Below, piece after piece: positions 51,412 through 59,837 of a stretch of DNA of 64,000 nucleotides. The DNA is from Anaerolineae bacterium (GTDB lineage: Bacteria > Chloroflexota > Anaerolineae > Aggregatilineales > Phototrophicaceae). The position numbers and the translations under genes were made by a program. The stretch covers positions 1-64,000 of the forward strand of contig JAJEGA010000025.1 in assembly GCA_022820125.1 (NCBI GenBank). The letters run 5' to 3'. Numbering within the stretch: the first letter of the stretch is position 1; the number at the start of each line of letters is the position of its first letter. Under the pieces are notes generated by a model. It was not told the origin of the DNA, made no database searches, and saw only the letters and a program-made list of their open reading frames with translations.

Positions 51412-52479
51412 TCAGCGGGCGAGGTAGGCCATGATCCGCGGAACCGCTTCATCCGCCGTGAAACCATCGCGCGCCCAATCCCAGCTCCCGCGCGCGCCAT
51501 CAAGCTCAATCGGCTTCCAGAGCGCCAAATGATCGCTTGTATATGGCGCATATCGCCGTGGATCGGTCGGTCCCATCAGCATCACGGTACGCGCCCCGCT
51601 CGCCGCCGCCAGATGCGTCAAACCGCTGTCGTTGCCGATGTAGACGAGCGCTTCCGCCGCCAGCGCGCCGATTTCCTTAAAGTCAAGCGCGCCTAGCCAG
51701 CTCAATGAACGGACGGTTAAGCGGCGGGAGACGTCGTCGACCAAGTCGGCATCGCCCCCTCCGCCGAGCAGGATAACAGTCGCCGCTTCGGCTTCCGCCA
51801 CATGATTAAGCACGTCAGCCAGTTGGGCCGGTGGATACCGTTTGCTTGCCACCTGCGCCCCAGGATTAACGCCGCCGCCCGGATGTGCCACGATGAACGG
51901 CGCCTTAATGCCTGCTTTCTTAAGGCGCGCGCGAACACTCGATCGCGCAGCCATCGAGATCGGCAGATTGGCGTAGGCTTGGACTTTGCGCCCGGCAATG
52001 GCGCTGATCAGCTTGAGGTAAATCTCGCTTTCATGCTCTCGGAGGTCCGGGTGGATAGGCAGGCGCAGGTTATAACCGAAGCCGCGTCCGCCGCTATCCA
52101 GCCCGGCGCGGACGGGAATGCCCGCCATGTAGATCGCCAGGCTCATCAAGGGCGAGCGAACCAGCGAAACCGCCAGGTCAAAATTGCCGGCGCGCAGGCG
52201 GCGCGCAAAATGCAGCAGCGTCGCCGGCTTGCGCAGCGGCATGTCGACTTTGATATCGAGAACCGCGTCGATAGCCGGATGATGCTCGATCGCGCGCGCG
52301 GACCAGGGACCAACCGCCCAGGTGATATGCGCCTCGGGGAAAACTTCCCGCAGCGCCGAGAGCGCCGCCGTCGCCATCACCACATCGCCGATGCAGCAGA
52401 GGCGCGCGAAGACGATGCGCCGCGGATTCGACGGGTCCGCGCCCTCGGGGAAGGTTCGATTCAGTAGCGAATACAGCAT
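51412..52479 (-). CDS. Glycosyltransferase family 9 (heptosyltransferase-like)
   Basis: A 355-residue GT9 enzyme with the GT-B fold. 'RLCCIGDVVMATAALSALRE' is the N-terminal family mark, 'HPGGGVNPGAQVASKRYPPA' the acceptor/donor loop and 'YIGNDSGLTHLAAASGARTV' the nucleotide-sugar site. Classical members add heptose to LPS core. In a lineage usually thought to lack LPS it may build another glycan. An HldE-type nucleotidyltransferase gene is 5 kb away (57569-58042), which fits a shared heptose-type donor. ATG at 52479. Confidence 0.87.
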   Translation of the reverse strand: MLYSLLNRTFPEGADPSNPRRIVFARLCCIGDVVMATAALSALREVFPEAHITWAVGPWSARAIEHHPAIDAVLDIKVDMPLRKPATLLHFARRLRAGNFDLAVSLVRSPLMSLAIYMAGIPVRAGLDSGGRGFGYNLRLPIHPDLREHESEIYLKLISAIAGRKVQAYANLPISMAARSSVRARLKKAGIKAPFIVAHPGGGVNPGAQVASKRYPPAQLADVLNHVAEAEAATVILLGGGGDADLVDDVSRRLTVRSLSWLGALDFKEIGALAAEALVYIGNDSGLTHLAAASGARTVMLMGPTDPRRYAPYTSDHLALWKPIELDGARGSWDWARDGFTADEAVPRIMAYLAR

Positions 52480-52618
52480 CAGCGCTCAATTGCAGGCCGT
52501 CGGCTTCTGCGCAGAATGTAATGCAGAGCCGCGCCGACGGCTAGTGGAACCTGCGCCCTTTCCAGCCTTCTGCGCCCACGCACGCTGCCGGCGCCAGTGC
52601 AGACCAGACAATTGCCGC

Positions 52619-52646
52619 TTGACAATTTCGTTAAGCACTTTAAGAT
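52619..52646 (+). promoter_or_regulatory. Possible promoter of the DUF4013 gene
   Basis: TTGACA at 52619-52624, a 16-base spacer and TAAGAT at 52641-52646, about 38 bases before the ATG at 52684. The -35 hexamer is perfect and the -10 is weak. Confidence 0.45.
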
Positions 52647-52683
52647 ATGTTTAAGCAAATGTGAAATTTCTTGAAAGTGAAAA

Positions 52684-53430
52684 ATGGAATTCTTGCGCGC
52701 CTTCACCTACATGTTCAAAGATCAGCATTGGCTGATCAAATTGGCTGAGACCGCCCTCCTCGTTGTGCTTTGTCCACTGCCGGTGATCGGCTTGCTTTGC
52801 CTCTGCGTCTTGTTGGGCTATCTGGCGGAGATCATCCACAATGTCAGCGGCGATTATCCGCGTCCGCTGCCGGAATGGGATCATATTGGGGAAGACATCG
52901 GCAAGGGCGCGCCAGTCTTGCTGGCAATTGCGCTCTATCATCTGCCCCTCGTCTTTGTTGTGGCTTTGCTCTACATCGCCCGCGAGACGCTGGCGGTCAG
53001 CCTGTTCGGCAGTTTAACCTTCGCTGGCGTTCTTGTCGCTATCACGCCATTTATGATGATCTACTTCGCCTTTGCCTGGACGCTGCTGGCTATCGGGCTG
53101 GTCAATTATGCCGAGTCCTGGGATTCAGGCGCTTTCTTTCAGTTAAACAGATTGCTGCGTTGCATCGGCAACCATGGCCTTCTGGTTCTGCAGTGGCTGA
53201 TCTATTCGCTGGCGGCGAGCATCGTCTTGCTCCTTCTGCTGCCGCTGGCGCCCTTCCTATTCGTACCGGCGCAGGGCTATTTGACCGGCAATTTTGGCCG
53301 CCGCCTGCGCGCCGCGCGGATGCGAATGCGCGATGCCTACGCCCCGGCTGAGCCGGCTGCCGATTTGCGCAACTTGCGCTTGGTCGGGCATGAGGTCGGG
53401 GCGCCGTTGCCGTCCCATGAATCGGCTTGA
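52684..53430 (+). CDS. DUF4013 polytopic membrane protein
   Basis: A 248-residue protein of the DUF4013 family (unknown function). The pattern 'MFKDQHWLIKLAETALLVVL', a glycine/hydrophobic helix, 'PLPEWDHIGEDIGKG' and about five further membrane segments are typical. The 'LPEWDD'-like cytoplasmic loop before the second pair of helices is the family's hallmark. Monocistronic and divergent from the GT9 gene. Confidence 0.85.
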   Translation: MEFLRAFTYMFKDQHWLIKLAETALLVVLCPLPVIGLLCLCVLLGYLAEIIHNVSGDYPRPLPEWDHIGEDIGKGAPVLLAIALYHLPLVFVVALLYIARETLAVSLFGSLTFAGVLVAITPFMMIYFAFAWTLLAIGLVNYAESWDSGAFFQLNRLLRCIGNHGLLVLQWLIYSLAASIVLLLLLPLAPFLFVPAQGYLTGNFGRRLRAARMRMRDAYAPAEPAADLRNLRLVGHEVGAPLPSHESA

Positions 53431-53746
53431 CCTTCGAGACCAGCCGCCTTGCGCGACGCCAATAGCGCAAGATGCATTGGCGCGGAGGCCTGCTGCGCCG
53501 CCGCTCTCTTCGGGCAATTTGCTTGCGAATCCTTTGTAGGCGCTATATTCCGCGTATATAATCACATGTGAAAGGCAGGTGTTTCGCTGCCGCAGACGTT
53601 CAGGCGTCTGACGGTTTCAGCGGCTGTCTCTTCATTAAAGTGAATAGAAATTGTTGTTTAACCTCATCTGCCGCCACGGTCTTCGCCGGTTTGCAGCCGC
53701 TCCAAACGGGAAACAGATTGGGCTAAGCACGGGAGGACAGGAGGCT
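53431..53746. other. Gene-free stretch with promoter and long structured leader
   Basis: No gene in 316 bases. A promoter at 53534-53562 (listed separately) would give a leader of roughly 180 bases before the PIN/TRAM start. Within it, a hairpin CAGACG-TTCAGG-CGTCTG lies near 53595-53612, flanked by partly complementary GC-rich stretches (GTTTCGCTGCCG and CGGTTTCAGCGGC). No known riboswitch was recognised. Confidence 0.55.
53534..53562 (+). promoter_or_regulatory. Probable promoter of the PIN/TRAM gene
   Basis: TTGTAG at 53534-53539, a 17-base spacer and a perfect TATAAT at 53557-53562. The nearest downstream gene starts at 53747, so the transcript would have a leader of about 178 bases. Confidence 0.55.
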
Positions 53747-54799
53747 ATGAGTTCTTATGTGATATGCCGCATCGCAGGCTTGGTTGTTTTTTCGCTTATT
53801 GGCATTCGAATCGGCGAAACCCTCGCGCCGCTTACGACGCTGCCAGTTGAACAGACATCTTTGATATGCTTTGGGCTGGGCGCTTTGACCGGTCTCATCG
53901 CCACTCCCTGGATTACGATCATCCCGCTGCGTCGCTGGCGCCGCGCCGCCAGCGAGGTGACCGTGCCGCAATTGATGATCGCGATCATCGGTGGCTTGGT
54001 CGGCTTGACTGTGGGGCTGATGCTCTCGTTTCCACTATCGCTGCTGGGTGATCCCCTGGGCAAGGTTGCGCCCGCGGCCGTTTCGATCATCTTCGGCTAT
54101 CTCGGCATGAATATCTTCAGCCTGCGCTCGCGCGAGATGCTCGATGTCATCAACGAAAGGGTTTTCGGGCGCCAGCGCCGTATCCAGCCCTACGCCTCGC
54201 GGCAGCTCTTGCTGGATACCAGCGTGCTGATTGACGGGCGAATCGTGGAAATTGCCGAAACCCGCTTTATCGGCGGGACTTTGGTCATCCCCCGCTTCGT
54301 GCTCAGCGAGTTGCACCGCGTCGCCGATTCCTCCGATTCGCTGCGCCGCAATCGCGGACGGCGCGGGCTGGCCAAGCTCAACGAATTGCAGCGCAATAAC
54401 GACCTGCCGGTCAAGATTGTCGAAGACGACCCCGAAGACTTCGGCGAGGTCGATGCCAAGCTGGTGGCGCTGTCGATCCAGCTCAACGCCTCGCTGGTGA
54501 CTAACGACTTTAACCTCAATCAGGTTGCCGATGCGCAGGGCGTTGATGTGCTGAACATCAATGCGCTGGCGAATGCGGTCCGATCGGTCTATATCCCGGG
54601 CGAGACTTTCGACATCCGCATCATCCAGCCGGGGCGCGATCCTAATCAGGGCGTCGGCTATCTGGATGACGGCACCATGGTCGTGGTGGAATCGGGTCAA
54701 AAGTTCATGAACCGCAATGTCGGCGTCGAAGTAACCAAGCTGATCAACCGTCCTACGGGGCGTATGATCTTCGCTGTGCCGCAAGCGGCCGGGCGCTAA
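53747..54799 (+). CDS. PIN/TRAM-domain membrane protein (YacL family)
   Basis: A 350-residue protein. The N-terminal 120 residues form four membrane helices. A PIN nuclease domain runs from about 152 to 275 with D157 and D163 in 'LLLDTSVLIDGRIVEIA' and the late acid in 'LVTNDFNLNQVA'. A TRAM RNA-binding domain completes it ('GVGYLDDGTMVVVESGQKFM'). This is the YacL architecture, proposed as a membrane-bound RNase. It usually lies near carD or ispD, but not here. The ATG at 53747 is chosen for the adjoining AGGAGG; the longer frame lacks a ribosome binding site. Confidence 0.88.
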   Translation: MSSYVICRIAGLVVFSLIGIRIGETLAPLTTLPVEQTSLICFGLGALTGLIATPWITIIPLRRWRRAASEVTVPQLMIAIIGGLVGLTVGLMLSFPLSLLGDPLGKVAPAAVSIIFGYLGMNIFSLRSREMLDVINERVFGRQRRIQPYASRQLLLDTSVLIDGRIVEIAETRFIGGTLVIPRFVLSELHRVADSSDSLRRNRGRRGLAKLNELQRNNDLPVKIVEDDPEDFGEVDAKLVALSIQLNASLVTNDFNLNQVADAQGVDVLNINALANAVRSVYIPGETFDIRIIQPGRDPNQGVGYLDDGTMVVVESGQKFMNRNVGVEVTKLINRPTGRMIFAVPQAAGR

Positions 54800-55315
54800 G
54801 CTCCCCATTCCATAACATACAAGAATGTAGGGGCGAGCCGCCAGCTCGCCCGTTTGAGCATCAGACTGAATCTGCGGGCGACTCACAGAGACGCCCCTGC
54901 AAGGCTTGTTCTGTATTGCATTTATCGCCTCCGCCACAGCCCTCTGCGCCTTCTGTGTTGCCTCGTTTCCTCAGTAAGTGCAAGTAAGTCATGCAAAGAG
55001 TTGAGGAAGTATAGGCAGCAACAAAATAATCGAAAACTGTAGGGGCGTTTCGCTGAAACGCCTGAAAATCATCGCGCGAGCGACATCAGCGGGCAAGAAA
55101 ATATGACGACGGGCGGCACAGCGTGCCGCACCTACAGCACACGCATTTTTCGCGCGACTAACTTGGAACTACTTCTGTGGTGAAGCCATATAAATCAGCA
55201 TACTTTCGCGCCTTTAGAAGCATACCGACAAGAAGTGGGCTAGCCTTACACTTGCATTGCTCTTCTGCTACGATTGCGTGTGCTACTGGAACCCACATAC
55301 TAGAGAGAGGTCGCG
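54800..55315. other. Repeat-rich intergenic stretch
   Basis: No gene in 516 bases. It holds hairpins at 54826-54851 (AGCC/GCTC, imperfect) and 54875-54901, a CTCTGTG-like copy near 54938-54963, and the inverted-repeat element 54973-55173, which contains hairpins at 55038-55062 and 55111-55136. The last 140 bases before the oligopeptidase gene carry no repeat. Confidence 0.65.
54973..55173. mobile_element. MITE-like element, copy of the 51.1 kb block
   Basis: The ends 54973-54994 and 55152-55173 are inverted at 16 of 22 positions (both begin AGTA or its complement, with shared CAAGT and AGTC), matching the ends at 14151 and 21458. The inside is nearly identical to 51122-51309, including two hairpins (TTTC/GAAA and GCAC/GTGC, the latter with one change). 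Confidence 0.6.
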
Positions 55316-57151
55316 ATGAGCGAAGCCCGGCAAGAACGCCTCACCGGCGCCGAAGATGTCATCTGGGATTTGTCGGTATTTTATCAAAGCCTCGACGATC
55401 CGCAGATGGATGCGGATATCGCCCGGCTCACTGAGTTGGTCGACGCCTTTCAAGCGCGCTACCGGGGAAAGGTCGCCGAGATGAGCGCGGCTGATTTCGT
55501 CAGCGCGTACGAGGCCCTGGAAGCGATTTATGATTTGCGCGGGCGTCTGGGCGCCTTCGCCTTTCTCAACTTCTCCACCGATACCGGCAATACGGATTTT
55601 CAAGCGGCGGTCGCCCGTGTGGAAGAGCTGGAAGCGGCGTTGAGCCAGAAGCTGGTCTTCTTCGATCTGGAATGGAATGCCCTGGATGATGAACAGGCGA
55701 GCGCCATTCTGGACGATCCAGCGCTGGGGAAATATCGCTACTACTTGGAAGCGGAGCGCCGTTACCGCCCCTTCAACCTTAGCGAGGCGGAAGAGCAGAT
55801 CATCATTGAAAAGAGCGTCACCGGCAGCGGCGCCTGGACGCGCTTCTTCACCCAGCTGACCAGCGCCTTCCGCTTCAACTGGCTCGGCGACGAAGTCAAT
55901 ATGACCTTCGTGCTCAACAAGCTGCGCGATGCCGACCGCGATGCGCGCGAGATGGCATGGCGGAAGCTCAGCGACAAGCTGCGGGAAAACTCGATGGAGT
56001 TGACCTTCATCTTCAATACGCTGGCGCTGGACAAAGCCAATAGCGACCGGCGCCGCGGCTACAGCAGTTGGATCTCGTCGCGCAACCTCAGCAATAAGGC
56101 GAGCGATGAAGTCGTCGCCGCGCTGGTCTCAACCGTGACCGACAATTACGAATTGGTCGCGCGCCACTATCGGCTGAAGCAGGCGCTGCTTGGCTATGAG
56201 GAGCTCTACGATTACGACCGCTACGCGCCGCTGAATCTCAAGGAGAGCGAGGCTTTCTACCTCTGGGAGGCAGCGCGCGATATCGTGCTGGGCGCCTTCG
56301 ACAACTTCAGCCCGCGGATGAAAGCGGTGGCGCAGCAGTTCTTCGACGGCAACTGGATTCACGCGCCAGTCTTGCCGAACAAGCGGGGCGGCGCTTTCGC
56401 CGCGCCAACCGTCGCTTCCGCCAACCCCTATGTCTTTCTGAATTATCTGGGCGATGCGCGCGATGTCACCACCTTGGCGCATGAACTGGGGCATGGCATT
56501 CACATGGTCCTCTCGGGCGAGGAGAAGGGTCTCTTCGCCCTCTATACCCCCTTGACCACTGCCGAGATGGCGTCGACATTCGCCGAGATGCTGGTCTTCC
56601 AGGATTTAATGGCGGCGGAAGACGACAAGGAAGTCAAGCTCTCGATGCTGACCGAGAAGATTGAAGATACCTTCGCCACCGTCTTCCGGCAGATCTCGAT
56701 GAACCGCTTTGAAGACAAGATGCATAACGCCCGCCGCGAAGAAGGCGAACTGACAGCCGAGCGCTTTAATGAACTTTGGCTGGAGACGCAGCGCGCGATG
56801 TTTGGCGACAGCGTCGTCATCACCGAGGAATATGGCAGTTGGTGGAGTTATGTGCCGCATTTCTTGCATACGCCCGGCTACGTCTACGCCTATTCTTTTG
56901 GCGAACTGCTGGTGTTGGCGCTCTACAAGCTTTATCAAGAAGAGGGCGCGAGCTTCGTGCCGAAGTATATCGACTTGCTGGCGGCCGGCGATTCCGATTA
57001 TCCCGATCGACTGCTGGCGGGGGTCGGCGTCGATATCAATGATGCCGGATTCTGGCAGAAAGGCATTGATGTCATCGAAGAATGGGTGACCGAGGCGGAA
57101 GCGCTCTCGCGCGAGCTTTATCCCGAGAAGTTCGCCAGCGCGCGCGCATGA
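55316..57151 (+). CDS. Oligoendopeptidase F family (M3) metallopeptidase
   Basis: A 611-residue zinc peptidase. The HExxH motif HELGH is at 389-393 ('TTLAHELGHGIHMVLS'), with the third ligand in 'TTAEMASTFAEML'. The N-terminal helical half ('DVIWDLSVFYQSLDDPQMDA') is that of PepF. It degrades peptides in the cytoplasm. ATG at 55316 with GAGAGAGG upstream. The following gene overlaps by 4 bases (ATGA). Confidence 0.93.
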   Translation: MSEARQERLTGAEDVIWDLSVFYQSLDDPQMDADIARLTELVDAFQARYRGKVAEMSAADFVSAYEALEAIYDLRGRLGAFAFLNFSTDTGNTDFQAAVARVEELEAALSQKLVFFDLEWNALDDEQASAILDDPALGKYRYYLEAERRYRPFNLSEAEEQIIIEKSVTGSGAWTRFFTQLTSAFRFNWLGDEVNMTFVLNKLRDADRDAREMAWRKLSDKLRENSMELTFIFNTLALDKANSDRRRGYSSWISSRNLSNKASDEVVAALVSTVTDNYELVARHYRLKQALLGYEELYDYDRYAPLNLKESEAFYLWEAARDIVLGAFDNFSPRMKAVAQQFFDGNWIHAPVLPNKRGGAFAAPTVASANPYVFLNYLGDARDVTTLAHELGHGIHMVLSGEEKGLFALYTPLTTAEMASTFAEMLVFQDLMAAEDDKEVKLSMLTEKIEDTFATVFRQISMNRFEDKMHNARREEGELTAERFNELWLETQRAMFGDSVVITEEYGSWWSYVPHFLHTPGYVYAYSFGELLVLALYKLYQEEGASFVPKYIDLLAAGDSDYPDRLLAGVGVDINDAGFWQKGIDVIEEWVTEAEALSRELYPEKFASARA

Positions 57152-57558
57152 CCGCAGGGTATTCCGGCACGCCTTTGATCAAGAAGCTCGGCATCAAGAG
57201 CGGGAATCGCCTCTTGCTTCTGCATGCGCCCGACAACTATCTTGAGCTCCTGGGCGAATTGCCGCCCGCTGTGGCGATTGATGCCGAATTGGCGGGCGCA
57301 AGCTACGACTTCGCGCAGGGATTCTATATCTGGCGGGAGCAATACGAGGCGGAATTCGCCGATCTCAAATCGGCCATTCACAGACATGGCATGATCTGGA
57401 TTTCTTGGTACAAGAAGGCAGCAAAGATGCCGACCGATATCAGCGAAGATGTCGTGCGCGAGGTGGCGCTGGCTGGGGGCTTGGTTGATGTCAAAGTCGC
57501 CGCGATCGACGCGCAATGGTCGGGGCTGAAGCTGGTTTATCGGCTAGAAGACCGCTGA
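57148..57558 (+). CDS. DUF3052 family protein
   Basis: A 136-residue protein of the DUF3052 family. The signature 'TPLIKKLGIKSGNRLLLLHA', 'WISWYKKAAKMPTDISEDVV' and 'VDVKVAAIDAQWSGLKLVYR' are clear. The family is widespread but its role is unknown. The ATG overlaps the stop of the peptidase gene, so the two are translated together. It is followed after 10 bases by the cytidylyltransferase-like gene. Confidence 0.85.
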   Translation: MTAGYSGTPLIKKLGIKSGNRLLLLHAPDNYLELLGELPPAVAIDAELAGASYDFAQGFYIWREQYEAEFADLKSAIHRHGMIWISWYKKAAKMPTDISEDVVREVALAGGLVDVKVAAIDAQWSGLKLVYRLEDR

Positions 57559-57568
57559 GGCAAACGAG

Positions 57569-58042
57569 ATGGGCGAGCTGCTTTCGCTGGAGGCGGCGCA
57601 GGCGCTGCGCGAGACGCTGCGCCAGCAAGGCAAGACGCTGGTTTTCACCAACGGGCATTTCGACCTGCTGCACGCCGGGCACCTCGATTACCTGGAGAAG
57701 GCGCGCGCGCTGGGCGATGCGCTAATCGTTGGCCTCAATGGCGACGCCTCGACGCGACGGCTGAAAGGTGAAGGACGGCCCCTCGTGCCGGCGGGGCAAA
57801 GGGCGCGCCTGCTGGCGGCACTGGCGCCTGTTAGCGCTGCTATCATCTTTGAGGCGGATACGGCGGATAAATTGATTTTGGCGCTGAAGCCAGAGATTTA
57901 CGTCAAAGGCGGCGACTATGCCGAAAAACCGCTGCCCGAGCGCGCGACGGTTGAAGACTGCGGCGGCCGCGTCGAGCTAATTGATTATTTGCCCGGTCAC
58001 AGCACGAGCGGGCTGATCAACCGAATTCGCAAGCTCCCATAA
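57569..58042 (+). CDS. HldE/RfaE2-type sugar-phosphate nucleotidyltransferase
   Basis: A 157-residue nucleotidyltransferase of the cytidylyltransferase fold, alike to the C-terminal domain of HldE that makes ADP-D-glycero-beta-D-manno-heptose. 'VFTNGHFDLLHAGHLDYLEK' holds the HxGH nucleotide site, with 'EIYVKGGDYAEKPLPE' and 'GHSTSGLI' typical of the family. It is single-domain and lacks the kinase half. Together with the GT9 gene at 51412-52479 it hints at a heptose-containing surface glycan. ATG at 57569. Confidence 0.88.
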   Translation: MGELLSLEAAQALRETLRQQGKTLVFTNGHFDLLHAGHLDYLEKARALGDALIVGLNGDASTRRLKGEGRPLVPAGQRARLLAALAPVSAAIIFEADTADKLILALKPEIYVKGGDYAEKPLPERATVEDCGGRVELIDYLPGHSTSGLINRIRKLP

Positions 58043-58057
58043 AGGAGAGGCAAGACG

Positions 58058-58507
58058 ATGCTGCATTTATGGTCGCTGGCGACATGGAACCTTGACGTAA
58101 CACATGACGCTGGAAATCCTGAATGGATCGACACGCCGGTTACGAACTGGAATGTCGACAACCTGGCGACAGGCGCGGGAAACACCTTTGATGGCGAGAA
58201 ATGGTCAATTCGGCTGCCGCAACCGCTGCATCTGTTAACCGCTTGGTACATGGATGAAATCTGCGAGCACTTGTACGTAACCTGCATTGACCCGCGCGGC
58301 ATCACTTTGCTAAAGCTGTTGAATGAGATTGAGGTGCAAGAGGATTTACCCAGAATTCATCTGGTTGGCTTACCGCTCAGTCATTTGTGGTATACTGTTG
58401 ATGGCTTTTACACTTTCACGTTCGCTTATTTCTATGGCGGATTGCCCTATCAGCATTTCGGGTCGTTTCGCATGCTGTTGATGCAAGAGGAGGATGAGCA
58501 TGGATGA
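58058..58507 (+). CDS. Unknown beta-rich protein, first gene of a two-gene unit
   Basis: A 149-residue protein without a recognised family. Its end ('WYTVDGFYTFTFAYFYGGLP', 'GSFRMLLMQEE') has the same spacing of aromatic and glycine residues as the end of the product at 37199-37711, and both are followed by a small overlapping gene. AAGGAGAGG stands 9 bases before the ATG. It lies 15 bases after the nucleotidyltransferase gene, on the same strand. Confidence 0.68.
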   Translation: MLHLWSLATWNLDVTHDAGNPEWIDTPVTNWNVDNLATGAGNTFDGEKWSIRLPQPLHLLTAWYMDEICEHLYVTCIDPRGITLLKLLNEIEVQEDLPRIHLVGLPLSHLWYTVDGFYTFTFAYFYGGLPYQHFGSFRMLLMQEEDEHG

Positions 58508-58694
58508 GGATGTACGCATCATCGAAGTAACTGGCTATAGCAAGCCGGTTAAGATCCATTGGCTCAAGGACCCGACCGCGCATCTGCTCAAGATTCCAGC
58601 GGTAAACGCGAAGTCTAAAAGAGACGACGCGCAATCAGCGCAGCCCCAAACGCCGCCTGGAGACAAAGGCGACGATTCCGTCAGCGCTGACTGA
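58500..58694 (+). CDS. Small unknown protein, second gene of a two-gene unit
   Basis: A 64-residue protein beginning 'MDEDVRIIEVTGYSKPVKIH', with a polar, proline-rich tail. The second ATG (58500) is chosen over the one at 58494 because AGGAGG stands at the right distance from it. It overlaps the preceding gene by 8 bases and ends about 100 bases before a terminator. It is comparable in size and position to the product at 37036-37245. Confidence 0.65.
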   Translation: MDEDVRIIEVTGYSKPVKIHWLKDPTAHLLKIPAVNAKSKRDDAQSAQPQTPPGDKGDDSVSAD

Positions 58695-58796
58695 TTCTTT
58701 TGATCGGCCCTCACTCTGCAAGGCACAATTTCGAAAGCCGCCTTGGTTCCGCTGCCGTCGGCGGCTGAATAAACCGGATCAGATTCAGAAATCAAA

Positions 58797-58829
58797 CGGG
58801 CGACTTACAAGGTCGCCCGCAAATTTTTT
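58797..58829 (+). terminator. Rho-independent terminator built on a GGGCG hairpin
   Basis: CGGGCGAC, loop TTACAAG, GTCGCCCG followed by CAAATTTTTT. The stem is of the same sequence type as the dispersed GGGGCG hairpins, but here a T-run makes it a good terminator for the unit ending at 58694. Confidence 0.8.
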
Positions 58830-58847
58830 CGTTGGAATGCCTGGCAG

Positions 58848-59474
58848 CTAAGTCAAGCGGTTGTAGAACTCGACCACCTGCTGGATATCAACCGGCGTCT
58901 GCACTTCGCCTTCTTCCGGCGCGCGGTCGAGCGTGACGCGGAAGTTGTCTTTGTCCACCGTCATATAAGGCGGGAAGTAAGCCGATTGCTGCACCCATTC
59001 CTGGATGTGCGCGTTCTTCTTCATCTTGTCGCTGACTTCGACCTCATCGCCAGCGCGCACCTGATAAGAGGGCAGATTGAGGCGGCGGCCATTAACCAGG
59101 ATGTGACCGTGTCCCACGATCTGACGAGCGGCCCAAATGGTCGCGCCCAGCCCGGAGCGGTAGACGACATTGTCCAGCCGCCGCTCCAGCAAACTCAACA
59201 GGTTGACGCCCGTCGGTCCCGGCATCAGCGCCGCTTTTTTGTAGTAGTTGCGCATCTGTTTTTCGCGCACATTGTAGATGAAAGCGAGCTTCTGCTTCTC
59301 ATCCAACTGCATCGCGTAATTGCTGCGCCGGCCCGAGCGGAAAGATTTCTCGCGTCCGTGCTCGCCCGGCGGGTAGGCTCGGTCTTCCAAAATCTTCGAG
59401 TATTTCGGGCGCGGCACCAGCAACTCGCCGAATCGGCGCTGCGGTTTGGCTTTTGGTCCGTGATACGATGCCAT
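58848..59474 (-). CDS. rpsD: 30S ribosomal protein S4
   Basis: A 208-residue S4, the primary 16S rRNA-binding protein that starts 30S assembly. The S4 RNA-binding domain is clear ('RRLDNVVYRSGLGATIWAAR', 'GHILVNGRRLNLPSYQVRAG'). The N-terminus 'YHGPKAKPQRRFGE' lacks the zinc-binding cysteines, so it is the zinc-free type. In most bacteria rpsD is with rpsM, rpsK and rpoA; here it stands alone between an unknown pair and a PhyH gene. The ATG at 59474 is chosen because AGGA precedes it and the family start fits; a start 18 bases upstream is less likely. Confidence 0.96.
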   Translation of the reverse strand: MASYHGPKAKPQRRFGELLVPRPKYSKILEDRAYPPGEHGREKSFRSGRRSNYAMQLDEKQKLAFIYNVREKQMRNYYKKAALMPGPTGVNLLSLLERRLDNVVYRSGLGATIWAARQIVGHGHILVNGRRLNLPSYQVRAGDEVEVSDKMKKNAHIQEWVQQSAYFPPYMTVDKDNFRVTLDRAPEEGEVQTPVDIQQVVEFYNRLT

Positions 59475-59837
59475 ATTCTGACAAGTCCTCATAGGCGCGG
59501 CGCAGTTGACGCCCGCTGAATCTTCGAAATCGACGATACAGTGTAGCGGAATGCAAGCGAATTGCTAGGGTGGGTTTGCCAGCGTCCGCGTGATTCTGCA
59601 TTTGCAGGGGCGGCACAGAGAGTTGCCCGCGCCCAGCAACTTGTAGTCAATGGGCGAGCCAAGGCTCGCCCCTACAATTCGGGAGTGGCTAATTCTGTGG
59701 ACTTGAAAACTCCGCCAAGCATAGAAAAAATCTCTGTGCCCTCTGTGCTCTCTGTGGTGAAAAAACCTGTGTCGTGTTCGCAAAGAGAATTGTATCCACG
59801 ATAATCGCCACTCTCTACAATTCTCTGTAAAGTCAAA
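59475..59837. other. Intergenic stretch with hairpins and a CTCTGTG repeat
   Basis: No gene in 363 bases. GGGGCG-type repeats lie at 59603-59630 (degenerate) and 59652-59676 (AGCC/GGCT, reverse). A CTCTGTG copy is at 59731-59766. An 11-bp perfect inverted repeat, AGAGAATTGTA at 59784-59794 and TACAATTCTCT at 59816-59826, stands just beyond the end of the PhyH gene and may end its transcript. Confidence 0.6.

Noticed and set aside
54035-54937. 300-residue frame antisense to the PIN/TRAM gene
   Set aside because: Shadow frame; it runs into repeats at its start.
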